The position numbers and the translations under genes were made by a program. Positions 56,374 through 64,000 of a DNA stretch of 64,000 bases are shown here, one piece after another. The first letter of the stretch is position 1, and each line of letters opens with the position of its first letter. Source of the DNA: Cylindrotheca closterium. Lineage: Eukaryota > Bacillariophyta > Bacillariophyceae > Bacillariales > Bacillariaceae. The notes under the pieces are model-generated. The model had not been told where the DNA came from, ran no database searches, and saw nothing but the letters and a program-made list of their open reading frames with translations. The stretch is taken from assembly GCA_933822405.4 (NCBI GenBank), contig CAKOGP040002203.1, positions 1-64,000 of the forward strand, in the 5' to 3' direction.

Positions 56374-57321
56374 ATGGACGAGCCCCCCATCAACCATCTT
56401 GTTACTCCATCGGAGATGATGGAATCTGGCCTCGCCCTGAAGGGCTACAGCGAAAGGCGAATCAAGCGTGCCAAGGGAAAGACTAATGTCTTCCGCTTCA
56501 AACACCACTTCGGAGTTTCTCCCTGCACTGCAGTTTGGGTGTAAACCGACATGCAAATTACCAACATTGCAGGCGCAAAGATCAAGGGAGGAATACTTGA
56601 CCTCAAATATTTCTTGATTGGACTGTACTATCTACGAAAGTATCCAACCGAAGAAGAGCTGACGTCCCAGTTCGACTACTCCAACTATTGGGTAAGAGAG
56701 AAAGCTTGGGGAACTATTGAGAAAATTCAGCTCTTGAAGCACCAGGTGATCGTTTGGGAAGACGATTACCAGCAGGGGAAAAGATGGGTAATGACAGTGG
56801 ATGGGATTCATTGTTGGATCAACGAGCCCTCGCATAAGGAGTGGAGCCAAGATCCGAAATACTATTCTCACAAGTATAACAAAGCTGGTTTGGATTACGA
56901 GTTGGGAATCTCACTTGTTGACAACCGTTTGCTTTGGATGCGTGGTCCATTTCCAGCGGGGACTAATGACATTACTATCTTTAGGGAAAAAGGACTATTA
57001 GATGAGCTGAAGAAACGAAAGCAATCTGCCATCGGAGATCGAGGCTACAACGGAGAGCCAAAGCACATGAGCACCTACAACGCACACGATAATGCTGGTG
57101 TCAGGCTCTTCAAGAGTCGAGCTCTCAAGAGACACGAAAATTTCAACAGTCTGTTGAAGCAAAATAAGATCTTGGACACGCGATTTCGACACAATGAAGA
57201 TAGATTTGCTTCGGCTTTCGAGGCTTGTTGCGTCTTGGCTCAGTATCGAATCACAAGAGAGATGTCACTATACGATATTTTGATCGAGGATGTTGTAGAT
57301 ACGTATGAAGGGGATAAATAG
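56374..57321 (+). pseudogene. Harbinger-type DDE transposase with an in-frame stop
   Basis: The frame opens with MDEPPINHLVTP at 56374 and runs 56 codons to a TAA at 56542-56544. It then continues in the same frame as a 256-residue ORF (ATG at 56551), for about 315 residues in all. The first part, up to FRFKHHFGVSPCTAVW, reads as the natural N-terminus. The catalytic candidates are D in MTVDGIH, D in GTNDITIF and E in RHENFNSLL, in the order of DDE_Tnp_4 (PIF/Harbinger) transposases. The stop probably inactivates it unless the shorter ORF works alone, which would lack the N-terminal DNA-binding part. Confidence 0.75.
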
Positions 57322-57360
57322 AAACTGTTCTGAGTAATTGTATTTACTTTCTATGTCATT

Positions 57361-57977
57361 CTAGTAGTCATCTTTATCCTCTTCATCTCCTGGCTCAGCA
57401 TGTTGAAGTAGGTCGTCGTCATCCTCAACACCTCGTGGTCCTGCAACACCACCATTGTCTTGGTCTCGATGCTCTCTAGGAGGAACAACTACTGATTGGC
57501 TTGTAAGCTCACGCCCTTCCTGCAACGTATTGCGCATACAGGATTCTGTTTCATCAAGTGATTGTGCAAATGCCCCATCCAGCTGCCGACAAAACATGCA
57601 ATTCTTTGTAGCACAGTTCTCAGCATGAGTCGGCTTGAAGGTATCATTCAGAAACTTCCTTCCATACCGGTCGTCCTCTACTCCTTTATGAGTCTCAGCA
57701 TCAGCATCTGCTCGTTGTTTTCGATTCTCAGCAACTTTCTTGTCTCGCTTTGTTTTCGACCTCTTCAAAGTATCAGTAACAAGATCTGGTCTTCCTTTGT
57801 GGATTTCCCAGGTCGGAGCTTTTTCTTCCTCGCCATTTTTTCAAGGTCTGAAGCTAATATTTGTGAGGTTCGATATTTGTGAGTCGATCCTCCCGGTACT
57901 GACGGTGTGACGTTTGTCATCTTGAAGGATTTTGCTTTTCTTGAAATGAGGATTTGTTTCGTGACTGACTCACTCAT
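57361..57977 (-). pseudogene. Harbinger-like element second ORF, frameshifted
   Basis: Two minus-strand frames overlap at 57765-57768: 57977-57765 (starts MSESVTKQILIS, basic, with MARKKKLRPGKSTKEDQ) and 57768-57361 (LKRSKTKRDKK, then a C-x4-C-x2-C pattern in CATKNCMFCRQ, then an acidic tail). Together they make a basic-then-acidic protein of about 200 residues with a possible metal-binding motif. Harbinger elements usually encode a second, DNA-binding protein, and this fits by position. I do not recognise a Myb domain. Confidence 0.45.
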
Positions 57978-57984
57978 TTTGAAT

Positions 57985-58210
57985 CAATTAATTGAACGGT
58001 TTTGTGTCGCAGTGACTCTTTGATCGGTTTCGAAATCGATTGATCGGTTTCGCGACTCGTTTCGAATCGCTTGATCGGTTTTGTGTCCCATTGTCTTGTT
58101 TCGATTTCTTTGATCGGTTTCAAAATCGATTGATCGGTTTCGTGTCGCAGTGACTTGTTTCGATTTCTTTGATCGGTTTCAAAATTGTTTGATCGGTTTC
58201 GTGTCGCAGT
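57985..58210 (+). repeat. GATCGGTTTC subterminal repeats, right cluster
   Basis: Six exact GATCGGTTTC copies (58022, 58042, 58112, 58132, 58171, 58191) plus variants, with the same 59-bp spacing and the same orientation as the left cluster. Confidence 0.85.
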
Positions 58211-58385
58211 GACTTGTTTCAAAAAGTCATATTAATTTATGGTGGGTTCCCTGCTGCCAGGGGGGAAGACCCGTGCGCGCAGATCGCGTACTTTGCTAAA
58301 AAACGGTGGGTAGACAGACGAGTTGCGGGGAGTCCGGCACACCAAGGTTTTTCTTATTTTATCACAAAAAATGGTCCCATCGATG

Positions 58386-60172
58386 ATGAGTAGTATATTC
58401 AATCAATCATCATTCGACAAAAAATCAAGTTGCTTTGACTCGTGCAATGATGCGCCTTCTTTCAACACTAAACCTGTGGATGACCATGGTTTGCCAGCTG
58501 AAGTCAAGCACGATAAACAAGAGATGGACGACCTTTTGTCTCAAGCCTTGACTAAGCTCTCTTTTGAAGAAAGAGAAGAGCATCAGGATGTTTTGCATGG
58601 TGTGAACGACACCCCTACTGAAGATGCTTCCTTCTTGAATTCCGCTCTGAAAGAACTAGAAAACCAGCTTGCAAACACCAAGACCGGTAGTTTTTATGAA
58701 ATAGCCGAAACTATGGACCCTGCATTTGTCAATGCAACACCCTTTCGCGTCATGTTCCTGAGGGCCAAAGAATACGACGCCAAAGCTGCAGCAGAGCAGA
58801 TGCTGCTATTCTTTGAGTCAAAACATCAGCTCTTCGGAAAAGACAAGCTGGTCAAGCACATTACAATCGCAGACCTTGACGAGGATGACATTGCTTACCT
58901 GAAACAAGCGTTCGTGCAGTTTGCGGGTAGAGATAGATCGGGCAGACAGGTTATTGTGCACATTGGAGCTTTTGTTGCAGGTATTGTTGGAGCCCAGTGG
59001 TCAAAGAAGACTTTACAGAACGTCCTTAGGGCACAATACTATGGCCTCATGAAAGCGTTGCAATCAGAAGAGACTCAAATTCGAGGAATCGTTTCGGTAT
59101 GGTATGCCATTGGTGATCTAAAGGCAAAATCGCGAAAAGGATATCATGAGTGTTTTAAAGCTGTGTGGGCTCTACCACAGAAGAAAGCAGCCATTCACCT
59201 TTGTGTGGATGACATAAAACAATATGCGCTATTCAGCGTTGTGGTTAAGGTGAGTTCGATATTTAACAATTTCCAAACTGCCGTTGATTTCCTCTTGTTC
59301 CTCAACTGTCCCTAATATTTTCTTTCAACTATATCCAGCTCATGCCAGCCAACGTACGGGCACGAATGAGATTGCACTTTGGCTCTTTGACTGAATGCAA
59401 ATATCAGTTGTCCACGTATGGGATTTTGCCGGAATCACTACCATTTGACGCCAATGGAAACATCGACCCAGACCAGCAGATTCAATGGATCAATTCCTGT
59501 ATGATGGACGAACAATCCGATCGTCCCATCTCCGCATCGCCCAGTAGAGTACTAGAATTGACCACCACGCCGACTCAGAATGACGTGCTCTTCACTGGCC
59601 AAGTTAGCAACCATCCAGGAAATCAACTCTATCGAAATCTCATTATTGACTTTAGTCACGCATACGATTCTAGAACCGACGAAATGAAGAAGCAGATTGT
59701 CAGTGAGATCATCGCCAAAATTCACGATATTGGCGGTCGGTTCTTGAGGAAGCAAGAGAAGGGTCGAACTAGTGCTTGGGAGGAAGTCCCCAGTAAAGCC
59801 TTGCGGAAAAAGATAATGCAAGCGTTCCGCAATCGTCGTCGCCGGCTAGATGCTTATTCTAAAGAGACAGCTATGTTGATAGAAGGCGAGCCTCTTCCTC
59901 GTGACGTGATCTTTGGAAGAGCACAACGAAATCCCGGGAGCGAGTTATTTCAACGTCTCATAAAGGATCATTCCCAAGAATACAATTCTTTGGATCGCGG
60001 TGTGAAGATGCGACTTGTGGAAAGGATAATGAAAATTATAAAGAATCAAGGTGGACGCTTCCTGGAGCCGGCACCCGAAAAAGGCCAATGGGTTGAACTG
60101 CTGAATGATCATGCAAGAGAACGTATATCCATGTATTTTCGAAATCATAGAAGGCCCAGAAATGCAAGCTAA
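58386..60172 (+). CDS. CRAL-TRIO-like / double DUF6824-like protein, array copy 5
   Basis: Two exons: 58386..59249 and 59339..60172 (intron 89 bp, GTGAGT to CCAG, phase 0), giving 565 residues. The start MSSIFNQSSFD aligns with the other copies; ATGs at 58323, 58371 and 58383 are also in frame. Exon 1 has FRVMFLRAKEYDAKAAAEQML and AGRDRSGRQV. Exon 2 has QNDVLFTGQ (one residue shorter), AFRNRRRRLD, DVIFGRA and GGRFLEP. Different parts of this copy resemble different other copies. The transposon 47 bp upstream replaces most of the expected promoter, so expression may be altered. Confidence 0.75.
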
Positions 60173-60321
60173 CACATATAATACTTAGAAAATATTGACC
60201 ACAGTTCGAATAAGTTTGGTGTGGTATGATTCGCTTTGATGATGCGAGTCGCATTCAGGGCATTGAATGAATACCTCATGTGAATGATGACCATCGAGGA
60301 AAGTGAAAGACATATATCATA

Positions 60322-60366
60322 CAACTGAGGAGGCCCTTCCTCAGCAACTGAGGAGGCCTTCCTCAG
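60322..60366. repeat. Tandem hairpin repeat
   Basis: Two tandem copies of a unit whose ends CTGAGGA and TCCTCAG are complementary around GGCC. It could act as a terminator-like RNA hairpin after array copy 5, about 150 bp past its stop codon. Confidence 0.55.
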
Positions 60367-60402
60367 CTATACTATCAGTGTAATAGCCGAAATAATGTAG
60401 AA

Positions 60403-60416
60403 ACTCCGAATGCGTG
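60403..60416 (+). promoter_or_regulatory. Shared upstream motif ACTCCGAATGCG
   Basis: AACTCCGAATGCG lies about 280 bp upstream of Cys-rich copy 2, and the same string about 255 bp upstream of copy 3 (near 62064-62076), in both cases followed by a GCGA-rich segment. It may be a conserved promoter element or simply inherited flank from the duplication. Confidence 0.35.
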
Positions 60417-60684
60417 CGAAAGATAAAATATTTTAAAAAATAAAATCTCGGTGATTCGCATTTTACAATATTATTTTCTATATATTTTGACAACTGTGAT
60501 TTGAATGCGAATGATGATATGACAACTGTGATTTGAATTGCGAATGCTGAACCTAACTGTGATCAATTCATCAAACATAATCAAAGATTTCACAAGATTG
60601 GATCTTTTTGTTTCAGGTCGGCATGTCATCATAAAAAGAAAATCTGCTTTGAAAAAAAGACAGCAACCCAAACACACGTATATG

Positions 60685-61782
60685 ATGAATCGTATCCTAC
60701 TCATTGCCATATTGGCACTCAGTCCGGTATCTTATGTGGCTGGTAACCAAAGAAAGATTGTCCGTCTTGCCAAGTGCTTTGCGAACGATGATGACACTGA
60801 TGGCACTCGATTCTTGGCTGGACACATGGGCAATGGCACTGGTACTTTGGCCTGTCTCGGCAATGTAAGTGCCTGCTTCGATGATACTACCGTCGAGACT
60901 GTGAAGACATGCATCCAAGATGGCGTCGCTGCCAATAACACTGGCTCCCGTTTCTTAGCCGGACATACCGGTGGCGACGGCGACGAAGGAAACGGCGAAG
61001 GTTTTGGTATGGGTGGCTTCCGTCCTCAAAAGGGCAGTGGCCGAGGTGGTGCACTAGCAGGCATTGTACAGGGCTGCCTTGAAGAATACAAGGATTGTAT
61101 GAAAGAAGAAGTCCGAACCTTCATCAGAGAAAAGCTTCCAGCTTGTGTAAATACAACCACAGTTGCCCTTGGTGAATGCTACAAGACTAACGCTGATACT
61201 TGTAGCGACAGTTGCTCTCAAGCCGATATCCCCGATTCCAATCCTTTTTCAGGTGCTTCGTCCACAGGAGTCAGGGCCTGCCAAGGGTTTCAAAATCAGA
61301 TCATGAACCCATCTTGTGACATTATCGACTGCTGCCCAGAGTGTGAAACTGAGTTCAGTGACCTCCTGACCTGCGTCGGCCAAGAGCTCCTAGAGTTGCA
61401 GCCCGAACCTTGTGAATTGACCTGTCCTTCCGAAAGTACTCGCCGCAAGCTTAGTACTTCCAGCGAGCTCAGGCAATATGCCACGCGGAAGTTGGCTGGA
61501 CACGTGGCCACTGAACCCGATGCCGCCATTGTTGTGGACGAGTGTGCTGTCTACTTGGATACGGAAGAAGAAGCTTTGACTTCGGATGCTGTTACTGACA
61601 AAATTTTAGATGGTGAATTCATCAGCTGTGTCGCTGATGTTGCCATTCTTGTTGCGGAGGAGCAGAAGGAATTCGCCATGGACCATAACAATGGTGACCA
61701 GAGCGCCTCGTCTTCCAGAAACAGTGTGATGAGCGTGACTGTCTTCGCTGCTGTCTTTCTTGGGCTTGTCGGCTTGATGTAG
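60685..61782 (+). CDS. Secreted Cys-rich LAGH-repeat protein, copy 2
   Basis: 365 residues from the second of two adjacent ATGs (60682, 60685), chosen to match copy 1 (MNRILLIAILALSPVSYVAG). It has the shared Cys-rich blocks (TCSDSCS, DCCPECETEF, CELTCPSESTRR). LAGH occurs three times, as RFLAGH (near residues 33 and 90) and RKLAGH (about residue 270). A Gly-rich segment lies between. It ends in a hydrophobic tail after DQSASSSRNS, again GPI-like. Same strand as array copy 5 and Cys-rich copy 3. Confidence 0.8.
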   Translation: MNRILLIAILALSPVSYVAGNQRKIVRLAKCFANDDDTDGTRFLAGHMGNGTGTLACLGNVSACFDDTTVETVKTCIQDGVAANNTGSRFLAGHTGGDGDEGNGEGFGMGGFRPQKGSGRGGALAGIVQGCLEEYKDCMKEEVRTFIREKLPACVNTTTVALGECYKTNADTCSDSCSQADIPDSNPFSGASSTGVRACQGFQNQIMNPSCDIIDCCPECETEFSDLLTCVGQELLELQPEPCELTCPSESTRRKLSTSSELRQYATRKLAGHVATEPDAAIVVDECAVYLDTEEEALTSDAVTDKILDGEFISCVADVAILVAEEQKEFAMDHNNGDQSASSSRNSVMSVTVFAAVFLGLVGLM

Positions 61783-62322
61783 TACTCAGGCTAGTCATGC
61801 TATCTATTGGTGCATGGTGGTTCAACTATGAAAGAATGCTTTTTAAAAAAGTAACGAAACGTCATTAATTCATTCAGTTCGTAGGACTACTGTATAGTCT
61901 GGTGATACCATTGATAAACAGATCAAGTTTTCTTTGTAGTTGCCATCAGAGGTGACCGTCTCCTTAGCACCACCCGCTTTCGAAGAAGGAAAGGTACTAT
62001 AGGTCATCAGCTGCCTTTTAACTTTTTTTTCGATTGGTATATATATATACGCGCGTGGTACAAACTCCGAATGCGCGACGTATATATTGAAGCGCGACGA
62101 TCAGAGCGAATGCGCGACGTGTCTCCAAAATATGCAGAAAGATGTTTCGCAGCGTGTTCTGCTCAAGTCCGAACGAATGAACGAATCAATCACAAGTGTC
62201 AAAGATCACGATAGGATCTCCATCTTTTTTTTGGCATCGGCGTCTTTTATCGTAGTGATCTTCATCATAAAAAGAAAAATTTCTCTTTTAGTATAAAAAC
62301 CATTTTTACTCTCCTTGTCACC
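61783..62322. other. Intergenic between Cys-rich copies 2 and 3
   Basis: Contains a TATATATA stretch near 62037-62049 and repeated GAATGCGCGACGT (about 62070 and 62108), including the motif shared with the promoter of copy 2. No gene is seen. Confidence 0.5.
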
Positions 62323-63456
62323 ATGCAGAATCGTATCCTACTCATCGCCCTATTGGCACTCAGTTGTGTCTCTACTACCACTGGTAATCAAAGAAAGATT
62401 GTCCGTCTTGCCAAGTGCTTCATGAGTGATGGTGATGGTGGCACTCGGTTCTTGGCTGGTCACATTGCCAGCAATGATACTGACAGTATGATGACTGCTG
62501 ATACACTCACCTGTCTCGGTAACGTAAGTGCTTGCTTTGACGAAACTACCGTCGAGACTGTCAAGACCTGCATCCAAGATAACAACGACACGGACTCTAG
62601 ATTCTTGGCGGGACATGTCATGCCAGACGACAATGGCGCTGGCTTTGGCATGGGTGGCTTTCGTCCTCAAATGGGCAGAGATACGCGAGCCGGCATTGCA
62701 ATGGGCTGTCTCCAAGACTCCAGCAAGGACTGCATCAAGCAAGAAGTCCGTACCTTCATCCAAGACAAGCTCCCGGCCTGTGTCAGGACCACCACAACTG
62801 CCCTCGGTGAATGTTACAAGACCAACGCGGAAACTTGTGCTTCCACATGCTCGGAAGCCGACATCCCGGATTCCAATCCCTTTGCCGGGGTTGCTTCCAC
62901 CAATGTCAAGGCTTGCCAAGGATTTCAAAATCAGATCATGGATCCATCCTGTGAGATTGTGGACTGCTGCCCACAGTGTGACACTGAGTTTAGTGACCTC
63001 ATGACTTGTGTCGGCCAAGAGCTTCTCATGTTGCAGCCCGAACCATGCGAGTTGAGCTGTCCTTCCGAAAGTACTCGCCGCCGTAAACTTAGTACTACTA
63101 CTAGCAAGCAGCAGCAATATGCCATGCGCAACCTCGCTGGACACTTGCCAACCGAACCCGATGCTTCCACCGTCGTAGACGAGTGCGCTGTGTACTTGGA
63201 TACGGAAGAAGAAACCTTGAGTGCCGATGCTGTGGCAGCCAAGCTTTTGGATGGTGAATTCATTGGCTGCGTCGCCGATGTTGCCATTCTCGTGGCCGAA
63301 GAGCAAACCGCATTCGCCATGGCGCAGGATGACATGGGCAATGGTGACGGAAACGAGAACACCACCGATGGATCTTCTGGCAACCGCGTACTGACCTCTT
63401 CCGTTAATGGTCTCGTCGCTATTGTTGTTGTTCTTGGACTTGTTGGCTTGATGTAA
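62323..63456 (+). CDS. Secreted Cys-rich LAGH-repeat protein, copy 3
   Basis: 377 residues. The signal peptide MQNRILLIALLALSCVSTTTG is followed by NQRKIVRLAKCF as in copy 2. LAGH occurs three times (RFLAGH twice, RNLAGH once). The Cys blocks are conserved (TCASTCSEAD, DCCPQCDTEF, CELSCPSESTRR). It ends in GLVAIVVVLGLVGLM, a GPI-like hydrophobic tail. It is intact. A long antisense open frame (62350-63306) is a shadow of this gene. Confidence 0.82.
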   Translation: MQNRILLIALLALSCVSTTTGNQRKIVRLAKCFMSDGDGGTRFLAGHIASNDTDSMMTADTLTCLGNVSACFDETTVETVKTCIQDNNDTDSRFLAGHVMPDDNGAGFGMGGFRPQMGRDTRAGIAMGCLQDSSKDCIKQEVRTFIQDKLPACVRTTTTALGECYKTNAETCASTCSEADIPDSNPFAGVASTNVKACQGFQNQIMDPSCEIVDCCPQCDTEFSDLMTCVGQELLMLQPEPCELSCPSESTRRRKLSTTTSKQQQYAMRNLAGHLPTEPDASTVVDECAVYLDTEEETLSADAVAAKLLDGEFIGCVADVAILVAEEQTAFAMAQDDMGNGDGNENTTDGSSGNRVLTSSVNGLVAIVVVLGLVGLM

Positions 63457-64000
63457 GCATCCGCAGCCTCCGTAAGGATCGATGGGTGGATCGCAATCAC
63501 GTTTTATGATGTGGAATAATTAAGGGCGGCTTTTTTTCGCAAAAGGCGCAATAGTTCTGTGTACTGCAACAAGAAGCAGCTTGGATAAATATTTCAACTC
63601 GTTTTTTTTTGGTTTGCGAAACCATCAAAATACTTTCATGTGGAACAACTTGTCATACAGTATGTGTCATGTATAGTGTCTTTGGGTAGTTGATTACCGT
63701 AATGAACGTACTAGAAGCAACCGCCGCAAGCAAAAACTGCACCGACGACCGACTGTGCTTCTGTCTCTTCTCATGGTCTTCTTTGACAAAAGAAAAAGAA
63801 CGAGCTACTCTGTCTGATGGGGATACTTTGATTGAAAATATGACTTTGGATTGAAACTTTATTGGTCATTTTCGTTTCAACAATGCTGCCGTTCTTGCTG
63901 TAGAAGAGCTGGTGCTTGTTGCTGCAACCAGGGCTGTATATTTTTAGTCCGCCTCCTCCATACGATGCTTGTGTAACAAACAAGCAGAAGAGGGAAGTCC
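63457..64000. other. Intergenic to window end
   Basis: AT-rich with T runs. No gene, RNA or repeat is recognised in the last 544 bp. Confidence 0.45.

Larger units (their letters stand above)
55954..58338 (+). mobile_element. PIF/Harbinger-like DNA transposon, about 2.4 kb
   Basis: Ends are imperfect inverted repeats of about 40 bp (left 55954-55993; right about 58299-58338; core CCCCGCAACTCGTCTGTC, about five mismatches). Inside are a DDE transposase with one premature stop (56374-57321) and a minus-strand second frame (57361-57977). Each side carries a cluster of GATCGGTTTC repeats. The exact outer base and target duplication could not be fixed; no perfect 3-bp duplication is visible. The right end lies 47 bp before the start codon of array copy 5. 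Confidence 0.75.
60173..60684. other. Intergenic with tandem hairpins
   Basis: Two adjacent hairpin-forming copies of CAACTGAGGAGGCC...TTCCTCAG lie at about 60322-60366. A duplicated GACAACTGTGATTTGAATG unit lies at about 60489-60540, and ACTCCGAATGCG occurs near 60403. No gene is seen. Confidence 0.5.

Noticed and set aside
57361..57768. Myb-like protein of the Harbinger element
   Set aside because: The position fits, but I see no tryptophan-spaced Myb helices, only a basic/acidic protein with a CxxC-type motif, so it is not named Myb.
62350..63306. 318-residue minus-strand ORF
   Set aside because: It is the antisense shadow of the Cys-rich gene at 62323-63456, with no family resemblance of its own.

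Overview
The window looks like nuclear DNA of a diatom, most likely a raphid pennate species with a repeat-rich genome; I cannot name the species. The evidence is: short GT-AG introns (60-108 bp), which can be placed exactly in the ABC transporter, exportin-like and SPX-EXS genes; plastid-type bipartite presequences; many copies of proteins in the style of the diatom-typical DUF6824 domain and CRAL-TRIO proteins; and long AT-rich intergenic stretches with degraded transposons.

Layout. 1-2650: mostly non-coding, with dispersed repeat fragments. 2658-6147: two tandem alpha/beta hydrolases of the CGI-58/ABHD4-5 type. 6272-12144 (minus strand): an ABCB-type half transporter, a PRMT-like methyltransferase with apparent plastid/thylakoid targeting, and a second candidate SAM-binding protein. 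12776-13783: an unknown acidic/basic protein. 15934-27002: a cluster of a small unnamed family with a 'VxF ... WY ... RGLE' pattern. It has four close copies on the plus strand (one frameshifted by a 4-bp duplication) and two divergent copies on the minus strand. Between them lies a flavin-reductase-like gene broken by a 7-bp tandem duplication. 27368-34816: two convergent housekeeping genes, an exportin-5-like transport receptor and an SPX-EXS (XPR1/PHO1-type) phosphate exporter, with all splice sites resolved.

35332-63456 is the most unusual part. Five head-to-tail copies of a two-exon gene encode an N-terminal CRAL-TRIO-like lipid-binding region followed by two DUF6824-like repeats. The array is bordered by three copies of a secreted, Cys-rich, apparently GPI-anchored protein with a recurring LAGH motif. 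The third array copy is split by a 6,234-bp insertion (44955-51188) with 17-bp perfect terminal inverted repeats and a 2-bp TG duplication. Removing it restores the host reading frame exactly. The insertion carries a degenerate Ty3/gypsy integrase, a 44-bp perfect palindrome and a six-unit minisatellite of 171-178 bp. A PIF/Harbinger-like element (55954-58338) with a premature stop in its transposase sits 47 bp upstream of the start codon of the last array copy.

The two best candidates for undescribed biology are the CRAL-TRIO/DUF6824 array with its flanking surface-protein genes, and the RGLE family. Function is unknown for both. The domain names come from pattern recognition and were not checked by database search.
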